64,000 nt of DNA, from positions 83,523,697-83,587,696 of the forward strand of contig OX638371.1 in NCBI GenBank assembly GCA_951812925.1, given 5' to 3'. The notes beneath the pieces are model-generated. The model had not been told where the DNA came from. It saw only the letters and a list, made by a program, of their open reading frames with translations, and made no database searches. The translations under genes and the position numbers were made by a program. Below are positions 9,098 through 21,494 of this stretch, piece after piece (position 1 is the stretch's first letter; each line of letters opens with the position of its first letter). Source of the stretch: Calliopum simillimum (lineage: Eukaryota; Arthropoda; Insecta; Diptera; Lauxaniidae).

Positions 9098-9432
9098 CTG
9101 ACTGCCTTTTGGTACAATATTATGCCTTGAGTTTTCAAAGCATATAAACATACAAACATACAGAAATACAAAGCATATAAACATATAAACGGTACGTAAC
9201 CAAAAGCACAGAATCAGCACCTTTTGGCTGACTGTCTTTTGGTACAATATGATATGCTCTGAGAACTCAAAGCATGAAAAAGTAAAACTAAATTTTAGAG
9301 TAGTTTTAGCCGTTGTTCGACGAAGTCGATCCTTTAAATAAATCTTAAATAAAACTCAAATAAAGTGTCTGTTTTGTGTTGTTAATAAACAGTTGTTCAC
9401 AAATAATATATGAAACTCCATATATTATAACT
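9001..9432 (+). repeat. 3' long terminal repeat
   Basis: Compared by eye with 2111-2542, I found no difference over 432 bp. It encodes the end of Env (to 9097) and carries the AATAAA cluster at 9337-9364 used for 3' end formation. Confidence 0.95.
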
Positions 9433-9436
9433 CGCG
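9433..9436. repeat. Right target-site duplication CGCG
   Basis: Direct copy of 2107-2110, immediately outside the 3' LTR. Confidence 0.9.
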
Positions 9437-10147
9437 CACCAACGACACATGATAAACACAACATTATACAACTTCAAAATCTCATAACTTGATAACCGTA
9501 AAGCATACCACAATTTTGAGGGCTGGAAAATAATTGTAATAAAATTTACTTTTAAATAAAAACATTTCAAAAAAATAAAAAGAGTGCTCCAAGCCCCAAA
9601 ATGGCTTTGAAAAAGAAAACATTTTTTTCGACCAAAAATAAATTGTTATTTTTTTCAGTGTAATTATTTTTCTTCAAAAGCTCATACCTTTTTACAAAAA
9701 CCCTGAAAATTTCATTAAAATCGGTTGAAAAGCCGATAAGCTATAAATTTTCCAATAAGGGAGTATCCAAAGGTTGGATCGAACTTCCTAAGGCCGCCAT
9801 CTTGAAAATTTTCGGAATTTCAGAAAATCATTTTACCACAGTAATATGTGTGTCAAGTACTAACTTTTCACCAATTTTCGTATAAATCGGAGATGTCAAG
9901 TCGAATTTTGGTAGATAACGCAAGTCACCACTTAAAAGTCAAGTGTGACATTTTGAAATTGTGTATTTTTAAAAATATTTTTGACAAATTTTATAATTTT
10001 TCAAAAATTTGCCAAAATGCCAAAAAGCGTCAACTGGCACGCTAATGTCTAGAACTTCATCATATCATACATTCCATAGCTCTGGGCAGTGCTTATTTTC
10101 CCTTGTGCCGAAAGGGGTCCTACAGATGAATTCCAGGTACTTCAGAT
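9437..10147. other. Unassigned AT-rich DNA
   Basis: Continuation of the DNA interrupted by the LTR element. No coding region or clear repeat was recognised. Confidence 0.5.
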
Positions 10148-10538
10148 AAGTGATGAGCAAAATTAGTCTTGGTCTTGTTTCTTGGTTTTGGTCTTGGCGT
10201 TTTTTCGAGACCAAGACCAACATGCTGATATCATTGCATGACCAAGACTATAGCAGTAACGATGACCATCAAGACCAAGACTGCTTTTTAGTCTTGCGAA
10301 TTCATGTTACTCTTTTTGCTCTTTTTGAGCATGAAATCATCTCTCAATTCGAAATTTGACATCTGTAAGCCCCAACTGCTTTGGAAACATAAGGTTGCAA
10401 AATTTTAAATACTCAACAATCTTTAGAAATTTTTTCAATGCCCAGATTAAGACCAAGACCAAGCCCTAATGACCAAGATCAAGACTAAATATCAAAACCA
10501 AGACCAAGACTGCAATGGTCTTGGTTTTATTATCACTA
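10148..10538. mobile_element. hAT-type MITE with internal CAAGAC repeats, copy 1
   Basis: Begins (A)AGTGATGAGCAAAATTAGTC and ends TATCACTA, matching the copy at 17747-18210. The flanking 8-mers CTTCAGAT and CTTCCGGT agree at 6 of 8 bases, suggesting a decayed 8-bp target duplication. Inside are many CAAGACC/GGTCTTG hexamers in both orientations, and a unique centre shared with copy 2 (CCCAACTGCTTTGGAAA). No transposase is encoded. Confidence 0.68.
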
Positions 10539-12480
10539 CTTCCGGTTGAGTCTCTGTTATCCAAAAGTTGCCCTATTAACTTTTCTATACTTGAGCGAGA
10601 AGGTGCACCATGCCAGTGAACATTGCTAACTATCTCTGTAAAATTTACATAATTTTTGTAGTATTGTTTTCATTTCTTCATTGTACTTACTTTCTTATAT
10701 CGATCCAAACTTCGCTAAAATCATAGTTTTGGCCAAAGATATGGCTCAATCAAAACTAAAGCTATTTGTGCACCCTGGACAAGCACATAGCACATTCTAT
10801 GTTTATCAATGGCCTTCAACGTTACAGTTTTTTATAAGCAAGAGATTAAAGACACGCATAATGGCGATTACAATGTAGTGCTAAAACAAAAGTAAAAATA
10901 CTAAAAAAAAATACCAAAATAATTCCTGCGACTTTGACAACTGAAGGACGATATCGATTTTTTCATAACATAAAAATATTATAAAAAAAAAAAACAAAGA
11001 AAAAACTCAGCAATATGAAAAATTAATTTCACAAAGTCATGCAGTTTAATTGGTTGCCTTGGAGATACTGCCTAACAAAAGGAAACAAAAAACAAAAGAA
11101 AACAAAACTTAATACACAGAATAATAAATGGAAAATTTAAGTTAAAATTTAACAGATCAAGGGAGTACGCGTTTATCTTTAGCTACCTATATTAATGGGT
11201 ATTTAAATTTTGCACTTTTCATCAACATCAAAAGTCTGTGCCCCAAAAAGTAACGAGCTGTAGCCTCATTAATAAATGACTTTCATTTTTTCATTGATTT
11301 ACCTTTTGATCCTTTTTCTACCGATACCAATAACCTCTAACACCAAACAAAACAAACTGCGCAAACAGTGCAAAAGGATATCCAGCGGTTCGTGCCATAT
11401 TGCTACCAGCTTATGCCTTTTAATGGGCAATCATTAGTAAATAATTAAAGCATTAACAAGATTTAAAATATTTTAGCAAATTAATCTTAAATGTATAGAT
11501 ATGCTTGTTGTTGAGAAGGGGTGCGTTGTATAACCTTTTGCATTGCACAGTGTTTGATATTCGAAAAACAAAATTGAAACAGTTGTTAGATAATAATTTT
11601 GGAGAAAAAACAAAATTTCATTCAATTCTACTGTTGAAACATAGGGTTGCATGCAAATTAATCATATTGTAAATTTAGTCCATAGCATTGTGACATGTAC
11701 ATAATCGTATATGAATCGTTCGCTAACCGAAGAATGTGCATTTGAAACAAAAATAAAATACTTTGAAACCTTGAATGAATACACTATTATCTTTTTCAAG
11801 GTTTACTCGGAGGTTGGCTTTATAGAGGTGTTGTAAGTTTATAAAAAAGTACAATAGAACTCTAAGATTATAGTGCATAGTCCATTTATAAGAATTATTA
11901 TCCTGGCATTTTACTTCAACACAATGGACTCAAAAGCCAACTTTATTTTGACTCCTAATTTTTTAAGTATATCCAACACTGTAGTTTTGTACTTTTTGTT
12001 AACCTTTCTCACTGCTGACCCGTTTAGTGTTGCGTAAAGAATAATTGTTTGTTGTGAAATATGATAAATATCGGTTGCTATTGCTCCTGCTGCTTCTGCC
12101 GCCGTTTATTATTTGGTTTTGCCTGGAAACTGTCAAATTATAATGGATTCGCTGTAGTGATTAATTATGCATAAAATGATTTTTTTAATGATTTTAATAA
12201 CTAATGGCGTCATAGCACCGAAATAGTTTCCGCATGAAAAGCACATTAGAATTATCTTCAATATGCGCAAACATATTACGTATTTTGGGATATTAAAGCC
12301 ATTTTCTTTAACTTTAAATAACAAAATTTTAATAAAGAAATACAAGGATAGAAAAAGAGAAGAATGTCACACTTATATCAAGTTTTATTAAAATCAACTT
12401 TTATTTCTATATTACTTAAAAAAGAGAAAGAGAACAAAAACCTCACTACATGCATGCAGGCACTTAAGCTACCAATTTTT
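10539..12480. other. Unassigned AT-rich DNA
   Basis: No gene or clear mobile element seen. The open frames are short and without recognisable domains. Confidence 0.5.
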
Positions 12481-12567
12481 CTGAGGGCACATAGCGCAGT
12501 CCATTGATAAATGCGCAATGTAGAGAGATTGACTTCAAAAGTTCCTAGTTCAATCCTGGCCTCAGAC
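12481..12567 (+). repeat. tRNA-like sequence, probably a SINE fragment
   Basis: TAGCGCAGTCC resembles a Pol III A box and AGTTCAATCC a B box, about 50 bases apart. GAGGGCA at the 5' side can pair with TGGCCTC at the 3' side in six of seven positions, like an acceptor stem. The D arm can form with GCGC/GCGC. The anticodon arm is not convincing and no CCA-type end is seen, so a functional tRNA gene is unlikely. Confidence 0.4.
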
Positions 12568-15500
12568 AAAAAGTTCAACTTTTCAATTGTTAATTCATTT
12601 ATTTTAAAATAAATTAAATTAAACATAAATTGGTCTGATGATAGTTTCGTGGCGGTAACGGAAACATATGTCACCATTGCCATGTTTAGTAATTTTTTTT
12701 GCTTATCCTGATTGTCATAATTTTCCAAGTTGAAAAATGCATACAATTTTTGGATTCTTGCAAATACGTATAATAACTAAAAGTTCATAAAAAATTAGTC
12801 AAAAATTTATATTTTCATATTACTTCAAAAATTTTGTATGCTCTTTTGGTTTTCTAAACATCATATTGGTGTAAAATTTGTCTTACCCGTTATTTTGTAA
12901 GCTTAGGGTCAAATTTACCCCCACTTTTAACCATTTTTTTTTTTCTCAAAAAATTAAATGTTGAAATTTGCTTAACCAATTATGTAGTGATGAAATTTTG
13001 GATTATTATCAGTAATTAATCACCGAAAGAAAGCCGAAATTAGTGGTCTATTTAGGTATAATTCAATTATTTTAAAACCTTATTGACCGCAAAATTTTAT
13101 TTAAAAAATCACATATTTTGATACTGCATTTAAATTTTTTCAAATTTACTAAACAGTATTGGCCTAGATGATGACAAACATCGTTGTTCGTAAGTGCGAG
13201 CACTGGCCTCTATTCAGCATTTTTTTTTTTCTAAGAATCCTTTGGAATTTTGTTCATCTTTTTCTTCATATTTTCCTTTTGTTTTTAATTTCCGCTATGC
13301 AAAGAAACTGGAGACTCCTCCAATTGCTTGCGGAGTTCTTGGGTCGATACTCATCAGTGCAAGACCACACTGTTAAGGGGCTGTTCATAAACCTCGTGAC
13401 TCTAAAATTTGTCCTTTGACACCCATTCCCAATGTGACGGTAAAGTAGAATAAAAGCATAGAAAATAAACAGATCGTGACTCTTGTGTGGACTTCTCTCC
13501 CCCTTATCGGGTCCTCTTACACTGATGAGAGCCTAACTGCGTACAATTCATGTACAGATCTCTCAATACAAGTTGGAATATGCCGAGGTATGGATGATCG
13601 ACACTATGAAGACTCAGGATGCTTGGCGAGAACTTGTTTAAATATTTCCTTACCCAAGCTCGCTGGGCTCCATGTGGACGGACCTCTTCTTGCATGCCTG
13701 CAAGGCGTTATGAGACCCTTGCTGAAAATTGAACAGATTGGGGGTCAAGATAAAGATAATTTGATTTGATTTGAGACATGATTGCCTAATCTGTATATTC
13801 GGGACCACTTCAAATGCGGTTCTTAAATATCTGTATTTTATGGGTATGGATTTTTAAAACTAAATTCAAAGCACAAAAAAATATCGATAATCAAATAAAA
13901 CCGACTGGTTGCACTATCCAAAACTCTACAATTCTGGGAAAAAATTTGGCTGTAGGGCAAAGCAAACAAATCGTTCCAGCTCAAGAATTGTGGCCAAAGT
14001 TATATTGAAATTCGGATACAAAACACCAACCAGGTGAATAGCAATCAACGCAACTATTTAAATTTTAAAGAAAAAATTCTTTTGGACACGGGTTACCATG
14101 TAGTCCCTTTGTGTAATATATTGTACTACCCTAAAATCAAGGAGCGTTAGGAATATATTTCAAAAAATATTTTTTTTACATAAACTTATTAGTGTAGAAA
14201 GTATTATTTCATAAAAAAATTGTTCTGTCTCTAAGTTCTCCTTAGGACTCGATGTTTTATTTTTTGTACAAAAGTATTTTTTTTTTAAATTGATTGCACT
14301 GATTCACAATAATTTCAATTGTATATTCCGATTTATTATCCAGTTGTTTTCATTTGACCTTAAATTTGTGATGAAAGACATGATTTTTTTAATTTATTAA
14401 TTTGAAAAAATTACTTAGTTGAATAGCGGCCAACGTTCTCACTTGCGAACACCACTTTTTGAAGCTTACAAACTAATTAGCTCAAATCTGACAACGAATT
14501 TGGATTTTTTGACCCCAAATCAGCCTATATAACACAGTTTCATATAAAAAGAAGCAGTTGTGCAACTTGTAAAGAGATATCTTATTTAAAGATATATCAC
14601 CGAGCACAAATGTGCAGATTTATATGGAAGTTGATTTAAGTGGAAAAATCGCAAAAACATGGTTTTTCGTTGTTTCAGTTCAGGATGTTTCAGTGTAAAA
14701 TAGAGATTTTGATATATTTGAAAATGGGTTTTGAAAGCTAAAACTAAATTTTTCAATTACAATACCATATCAAGATTCATAGCCAGAAACTATCATAGCT
14801 TGTTATTAAGCTTCAAAAATAGCTAAAGACGCTGGTTTTTGCACTTTTAGGTTAAGACATCTCAAAATCCTGACTAGCTAGCACAATTTCGATACCGGAT
14901 TTGGATTGGGCATCAAAAAATACATCTAAAATAACCTTTCTGGTTTTTACTTGTTGGTTTTATTTTTACAATTTTTATGATTTATATGGAAATTTTAGTA
15001 CAATTTTCAAAATTAAATTTTTAAAAACAGACCGACGGATTTTTAAAATTTTTTCAGTATTCAAAAAACCCCAAAAAAAAACTATCTAAGTAAAAGAATT
15101 TCAACTAGCATGCATGTTTAGGTCGAACGATCCATTCCACCGCCACGATGATTGTTGAAACCAGACATGTTTCTTATAATCGATGTTTGAGCTTGACGCT
15201 TTAACAACCATCGATTCATTTATTAAATTTTTCCCACCAAATTAAAAAAATATGATCAAAAATTACATTACTGTATTTTTTATTTTTTTTGTTCATTCAA
15301 ACTTCTTCAAGCACTAAATAGAGCTTAAAGCCAAATGTGGAAGATTCACCAGATCAAAATTCTTGCAACATTTTAAATGTGCACATCATATACTAATGCT
15401 ATGCGTATCCTTGTTGCCGCGACTGCTCTCAGACTAAAGATTTAAGTGTCTTTGTCTTTTCTTCCGCAATTTTCAAACGTTTCGATAACATAGCGCCCAG

Positions 15501-16880
15501 AGTTATCTTAAAGCAGTAAATTTCCGAAATAACTCAACAAACGCAGACATGCTCACACACACACATGCCTGTGTGTGCATACATAAATAAAGCAGCAATA
15601 TCCTGTTTTTATTTTGCATATGAACGAACGGTCGTATATTGCTGCTTTTATTTTTTTCCTCTTTTATGCTTATCCGGCCAAATATACATACTATAGATAA
15701 CGCATACGAGTATTTGATAAAAAAAAGAAAATTTTTCAATATTCAAATTTTTTTTTTTTTTTGTTGTAAATAACTGATTATTTTGCCTTTCTTGCGTATA
15801 TCCCTTTGTTAGTAAATCGTGGGAAATCAGCAGCAGTCAATGCTGTTGCCTGCTGTATTTAAGATGAAAAGATATTTCATCTGGTTTTATATCTTTTTGA
15901 AGCCATTGCTATAAATATGATTGAGCTCATGCAATTTAGCTGATGTTCTTTCTTCTTTTGGCATTTGAATGTAGTAGAGAGGAAAAGGTTTCATAACCCA
16001 TACGGTGAATTTATTGGTGCTTTTTTCAAATGCGTTTGTAAGGCACTTCCACTAGAGCATTGATTATATACATGCATATCTACTTACATACTTATATACT
16101 CGAATTGTATGCAGTTGTTTTTTATCGAGTAGATTTGGTTTAAAATATTTTTTTCTTTTTATATATTTCGATCATTTACAATGGAATAAAGGATATATGT
16201 ATAGCAAAAAAGGTGACACACTCCACTTTTTTCATGAATTTGTCTGATAGTTTCTAATCACAGGCTTTTATCAAATGTATATAAATGGCACTATCAGGTT
16301 TTGTTTTATGCCTCTCATAGGTATTTTGTAAAATTTACTATGCAAAACATTAAATTCTTCTAACTAATATCAGTAGCAATGTGATAATAATCTAACTCGA
16401 ATTTGGCAACTTGTCAGAAGAGTAAAACAACTGCTTCTAAATTATGTGGTTGAATTTAATTTATTCAGCGTTGAATCACCTCTTTCAATGCAGTTAAACA
16501 AATCTTTGGCTGTTAGCTATCAAACTGTTGTATTTTTTTGACGATCAATAATGTACCACACAAATAGCCGTGAATTCAAATATTGCGTAAATTATGGGAT
16601 ACCCTTTTACCCGCAAAACTAAAATTTATAGAGACATGGCGATTACACCAAAAAAGCGTATTTAAACTTAATATTCAGGACTAAAATCCTGGAAATTGTC
16701 TTATCTCGAGCTATATTGTTTTGCCAAAAGTTTACAGATGTGCAAGTACTGTTCTCATGAAGTTTCAAATTCGCAAAAGTTATTTTTTTTGCAAAAAAAA
16801 CGGCACTTCCATAGAAAAAATACCACGGCCAAGACACAAATGTGCCTATGTCCAAAGCCAATATCAGAACAGGATAAAAC
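12568..16880. other. Unassigned DNA with a less AT-rich island near 13290-13760
   Basis: Mostly AT-rich, with homopolymers and a CA/TG run near 15551-15576. The segment 13290-13760 is noticeably less AT-rich and has small open frames on both strands (for example 13504-13695 minus), none recognisable. It could be a decayed insertion or conserved non-coding DNA. Confidence 0.4.
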
Positions 16881-17530
16881 CAATAGCAATAGCAATAGCA
16901 ATAGCAATAGCAATAGCAATAGCAATAGCAATAGCAATAGCAATAGCAATAGCAATAGCAATAGCAATAGCAATAGCAATAGCAATAGCAATAGCAATAG
17001 CAATAGCAATAGCAATAGCAATAGCAATAGCAATAAATAGCAATAGGAATAGCAATAGCAATAGCAATAGCAATAGCAATAGCAATAGCAATAGCAATAG
17101 CAATAGCAATAGCAATAGCAATAGCAATAGCAATAGCAATAGCAATAGCAATAGCAATAGCAATAGCAATAGCAATAGCAATAGCAATAGCAATAGCAAT
17201 AGCAATAGCAATAGCAATAGCAATAGCAATAGCAATAGCAATAGCAATAGCAATAGCAATAGCAATAGCAATAGCAATAGCAATAGCAATAGCAATAGCA
17301 ATAGCAATAGCAATAGCAATAGCAATAGCAATAGCAATAGCAATAGCAATAGCAATAGCAATAGCAATAGCAATAGCAATAGCAATAGCGATAGCAATAG
17401 CAATAGCATTAGCAATAGCAATAGCAATAGCAATAGCAATAGCAATAGCAATAGCAATAGCAATTGCAATAGCAATAGCAATAGCAGTAGCAATAGCAAT
17501 AGCAATAGCAATAGCAATAGTAATAGCAAT
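16881..17530 (+). repeat. (AGCAAT)n hexanucleotide microsatellite, about 108 units
   Basis: About 650 bp of AGCAAT/CAATAG repeat. Variants are few: near 17033-17050 (AATAAATAGCAATAGGAAT), GCGATAGC near 17389, GCATTAGC near 17408, CAATTGCAAT near 17463, GCAGTAGC near 17487 and AGTAATAG near 17520. Most variants cluster at the right end, so the left part is younger or more homogenised. It reads as Ala-Ile, Ser-Asn or Leu repeats in different frames, which is a repeat artefact and not a gene. Confidence 0.97.
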
Positions 17531-17746
17531 ACCACCAACACCAAACCAAGACCAGACAATAACCAAGACGGAGACCATGACCAAAGCCAAGATCAAGACT
17601 AGGAACGACCAAACAAGACCAAAACCAAAACAAAAACCAAAAAGACTAAAACCAAGGCCAAGACTCAATACACAAGACCGGCAGAAAAGTCCAATACTCA
17701 ATAAACTAACCAAGACCACGAGCAACGCTAAAGTTAACGCCAAGAC
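17531..17746 (+). repeat. Degenerate CAAGAC/CAAAAC-rich array
   Basis: Rich in ACCAAGACC, ACCAAAACC and related hexamers, adjoining the AGCAAT array. It resembles the inner repeat of the hAT-type MITE that follows, and may be expanded MITE sequence. Confidence 0.6.
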
Positions 17747-18210
17747 TAGTGATGAGCAAAATTAGTCTTGGTCTTGAGTGTTGTTCTTGGTTTTGGTAGT
17801 TTTGCGAGATCAAGACGCTGGTATTTTTGCAAGACCAAGACCAAGACTTCTATCGTCTTGGTCTTGGTCCCGCTCACGATAATTGTCAAGACCAAGAATG
17901 CTTTTCAGTCTTGGTAATTTATAGTTAAAAGTTGTTTCACGCCCGTTTCGAAAATAAAATCGTCCCTCAATTTGAATTTTGGGATCTTAGAAACCCAACT
18001 GCTTTGGAAAAATATGGTTTTGAAATTTTGAATACTCAATATCTTTGAAAATTTTTTCAAGACCAAGACCGAGACCAAGACTTATTGAGCAAAATCAATA
18101 CCAAGACTAAATATCAAAACCAAGACCAAGACCTAGACTTAATGTGCAAGAACAAGACTAAGACCAAGATTGCTATGGTCTTGGTCTTGGTCTTGGTTCA
18201 AACATCACTA
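17747..18210. mobile_element. hAT-type MITE with internal CAAGAC repeats, copy 2
   Basis: The ends are TAGTGATG and CATCACTA, perfect 8-bp inverted tips. The flanks GCCAAGAC (17739-17746) and GCCAATAC (18211-18218) agree at 7 of 8, a typical hAT-size target duplication. The inside has facing tracts of GGTCTTG and CAAGACC that could fold back, and the same unique centre as copy 1. Non-autonomous. Confidence 0.78.
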
Positions 18211-18350
18211 GCCAATACCAAAGTTAAAACCAAAGGACAAAATCAAGACAAGGCAAAAACCAAGATCAGGAGCAAAACCAAAACCAAGATAAAGGCCAAG
18301 CAGAAACAATCAAGAGCAAACAAGACCAAAACCAAAACAAAAACATAAAC
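18211..18350 (+). repeat. Degenerate CAAGAC/CAAAAC-rich array, right side
   Basis: Continuation of the 17531-17746 array on the other side of the MITE, showing the MITE sits within it. Confidence 0.55.
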
Positions 18351-20240
18351 ATGAAACAAACCACATACAAAGATTCATTGCACACAACTAAGATAAAGAT
18401 CAAAACTAATACAAAAGAACAGAAAGAGAAGAATCTCTCTTTCATTCTATAAAAACTTAACAAACCTTTGCAAATTTTTTTGCGGTTCCCATTACTCTAC
18501 AAATTACAAAATACATTTTTCCAAAAACTTGAAAATCACTGAGAATTTTTTTAAAACATTTTGAAATTGAATAAAAATCACTTTTAGTTTAATGCACAAA
18601 TAGAAATTTCATTCAATTTACCTGCACGCGCAGAGATAAAAAATTGAACGATTCAACGTGCCGCAATCGAAATTCAATCAATTATGCCATCAACTACATG
18701 AGGACATGAAAACATACATACAACGTACACTGTCATTTCTATATGTATACAACAGAAAAAGGCAAAACTTGATAAAAGAAAAAAAAACCTTAAGTGCTCA
18801 TAGCTATATGTGTGTGTGTGTTTTTGTATAAAAAAGACCACTTGAAGTATTTTCGTCACATGGAAAATAAATTGGGCAAAAAAACGTCCTTTTTGCATAC
18901 ATTTTCCACTTTCTTTGCATCAATTGCTGTGGATATATAAACGTATATATGTTTTTGTTATTGTTGTTGTTGGCTTTGTTGTATCGATTAATATGACAGT
19001 TATTGTTGTTGTAAGCACAATAAAAAAAAAGATAAAAATGAAAGCACAAACAGAAAATCAGTACAAAATAGTGTGGCCATTTCCACATGCGAAGACTTAA
19101 AAAAATACTTGGATTTCATAGTGAAACAAAAAAACACACTTTTTAAAAAACTGAATTTTCCATGCAAAAGCATACAAATGCTCAAAGTTAAAGCAAAGTA
19201 AAATAAAAAATAATTTTAAAGAAGAAAAGAAAATTTTTAAGGCCACACTTCCTTCTTTGTGCCTTTGTCCTTACTGTCTTGTGCCCCAAATTGTAGTAGT
19301 GATCCATCAAATTGTTAATGCCTATGAAAATTATGCCGATAAAAAAGGAGGGAACATGAAAAGCGGAAAAATGTTTCCATCACCAGTACATGCATCAACA
19401 TTCAATCATACTGGTGTCTTCCTCTCACTCGCTCTTCATTCACTCAATCAGTCAATCACTCACTCACTCACTCACACACTTACTCACTTGCACATTCATT
19501 CATGCCAAAATATTGAATGCTGAATTATTGCTTGAAAGGATGTGTCAAATGTCTCTACTTGGAATAAAGCTTTGTTGCTCGTTATTGTTGTTGTTATTTT
19601 GCTGTTGTTGTTGTTGTTATTATTGGTTTATCTCAGTCGGTTCCTGCTTCTAGAGCTGCTGGAATTACGTTGTTATTTTGCTTACGTATACGGCTTTAAT
19701 GGCTTTAATGTGTGCGTTAGTATGTCTACAATGTAAAAGTCGAAATACATTTTCCCCCACTTCGTTTTTGGTTGAAGGATGAAATATATTGACAAATTTG
19801 CGCAATATTTGAAATATTTAAGACTTTACAGAGATTACAAAATCAATATTTCCACGAACTTTTACAGGTGTCTTTGTTGCCTACGCTTAAATTAAATAAA
19901 TTCGAATTAAAGGTTTATCATACGACATGTTGAGCATTTACATATTTTTCATTGAATTTCTTATATCGCTAAGTGGCGCATTGGGAAATGGTGTTTTTAA
20001 AGTGTAATATTCTTATTCTCTGTGTCGGTTTTTTTTATGTGTCGGTTTTTTGAAAACTCGAGTTAAAGTTCTTTGTCTTGCGAATAATACTCTGACTTCA
20101 TCTACAATCATAGGTAATATACAGGTGGTCTAGAATGTTCCCTGAGTAGTTATAGGGTTAAAATTGATTTTCTGATTTTTTTTTTCATAAAAGCTTTTCT
20201 TGGATTATCCTATCTTTTTAGAGAAATCTTTTTCGAAGAA
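18351..20240. other. Unassigned AT-rich DNA with microsatellites
   Basis: Contains a GT run near 18810-18821, GTT/TTG repeats near 18957-18980 and 19575-19620, and a CTCA-rich array near 19440-19492. No gene recognised. Confidence 0.5.
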
Positions 20241-20378
20241 AACTTTTGGCTAACTGTATGAGCTTTCTAAAAGTGTATTTTATTTAATGGGCTTAGAAGA
20301 ATTTCCAAAAGTTCTGATTCCTTGTAGTTGATATTTCAAATTTTTTCTCTAGTTTTTGACATTGGCGGCCATTTCAGT
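20241..20378 (+). repeat. Left arm of a split foldback (pairs with 22386-22510)
   Basis: Three blocks recur in inverted form and reverse order on the right: a block with CTAACTGTATGAGCTTTC, a block with TCCAAAAGTTCTGATTCC, and GACATTGGCGGCCATTTCAG. The 2-kb loop holds a tandem repeat and a dispersed repeat, so the foldback was probably opened by later insertions. Confidence 0.55.
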
Positions 20379-20678
20379 AAGAAAAAGGGCCGTTTTAACA
20401 ACCTTTATTTTTTTTTTTTAGAAGTTTCGTTAAATTTTCTATCATTCAGTAGAACAGTTGTCACACCAGTTTTTAAATTTGAGGTCAGAAAAAAATACTT
20501 TTCTATATAACAACTCATAAGTGTGAGGTAACAAGTCGCTACGTGTTCGATTGATGTCTCCACATATTTATTTTATATCGATTATTGAATTTAAATATAT
20601 TTAATATGATTAACATTGTATTTGAAATGTTTTAATTAGTATAATAAGAAATTTTATGAAAAACAATCAAAGCAAAAT

Positions 20679-21400
20679 TGTTGGACGAGTAATATGTGGC
20701 AACACCAATCAACAGCTGTTACCGTAATTAGCTGTTCACCACACCGAGGTGAGTTAGAATGATTATAACCTCAGTGTAGGCAAAAAATATTGTCATTCGA
20801 GAGGTAATCGGCAGCGAGTAAAGGTGGTGAGCATAGTAGTTAGTGCCATTAGCTAGCATGCTACTGAGCCAAGCCGATACAATGAGAGTAAGGAATCGTA
20901 GTAATTAGCGGTGTCCAGTTAGAATGGTATCAAGCCAAACCGATACTATGAGAGTGAGAAATCGTATTAATTAGTGGTATTTAGTTAGAACGGTATTGAG
21001 CCAAGCCGATACAATGAGAGTGAGAAATCATAGTAATTAGCTGTATTCAGCTAGAACGGTATTGAGCCAACCCCATACTGTGAGAGTGAGAAATCATAAT
21101 AACTAGGGGTATTTAGTTGTAACGGTATTGAGCCAAGCCGATACTGTATAGGCCGGATGTTTAAACCAAATTGTAACGCGCGCAAATATGTAAATAAGGT
21201 ATCGTTATCGAAAGAAAATTTTTATAAAGAAAATAAAAGAACAAAAAGCGGTGTTTATATTCAATTTAAACTGGACCAATAATAATTGTTAAGCCTTTCT
21301 CCGAAATAAAAATATTTTGTGATGCAATGGCTACCGGCGAGCCAAGACCCCGACCGTAGCAAAAGCTTCGTCACACAAGTTACTCACATGCGTTGCGGTG
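20679..21400. repeat. Possible solo LTR or LTR-like block
   Basis: Starts TGTTGGACGAG. It contains a tandem-repeat block, an AATAAAAG-type poly(A) signal near 21230 and TGGCTACCGGCGAGCC near 21330, which could be a primer-site-like remnant. These are features of BEL/Pao or gypsy LTRs, but I could not define the right end or a target duplication. Confidence 0.25.
20841..21146 (+). repeat. 66-bp tandem repeat, four full units plus a partial
   Basis: TGAGAGTGAGAAATC-type starts fall at 20883, 20949, 21015 and 21081, an exact 66-bp period. Each unit ends GAGCCAAGCCGATAC. A partial unit lies at 20841-20882. There are no spacers, so this is not a CRISPR array. Confidence 0.9.
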
Positions 21401-21494
21401 CATTTGATGATAGCGCTGCACGCGCTGTACTTCATCTAGCGGAACTTTTAAATGGATTGTTTTTGAAAATTTTTTTTTTCTAACCACAGATTAA

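Larger units (their letters stand above)
2111..9432 (+). mobile_element. Gypsy-group errantivirus-like LTR retrotransposon, full length
   Basis: The element has 432-bp direct LTRs (2111-2542 and 9001-9432), a 4-bp CGCG duplication, a tRNA-Ser-type primer site, gag, pol and env on the plus strand, and a purine-rich tract before the 3' LTR. The LTR tips are AGTTAT and ATAACT. I saw no base difference between the LTRs, so insertion was very recent or the LTRs were recently homogenised. The gag-pol-env layout, Gag without zinc knuckles, -1 overlap of pol with gag, tRNA-Ser primer and tandem-repeat leader fit the 17.6/297/ZAM/Idefix side of the gypsy errantiviruses. The only gene lesion seen is a one-base frame change in pol near 6752-6759. 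Confidence 0.95.

Noticed and set aside
12481..12567. Functional tRNA gene
   Set aside because: The anticodon arm does not form convincingly and the acceptor stem has a mismatch; a SINE fragment is more likely.
13290..13769. Possible host exon in a less AT-rich island
   Set aside because: Open frames on both strands are short, unrelated to any domain I recognise, and lack convincing splice sites.
16643..17743. Long open frames of Ala-Ile, Ser-Asn or poly-Leu on both strands
   Set aside because: They are six-base repeat reading artefacts of the AGCAAT microsatellite; six is a multiple of three, so all frames can stay open.
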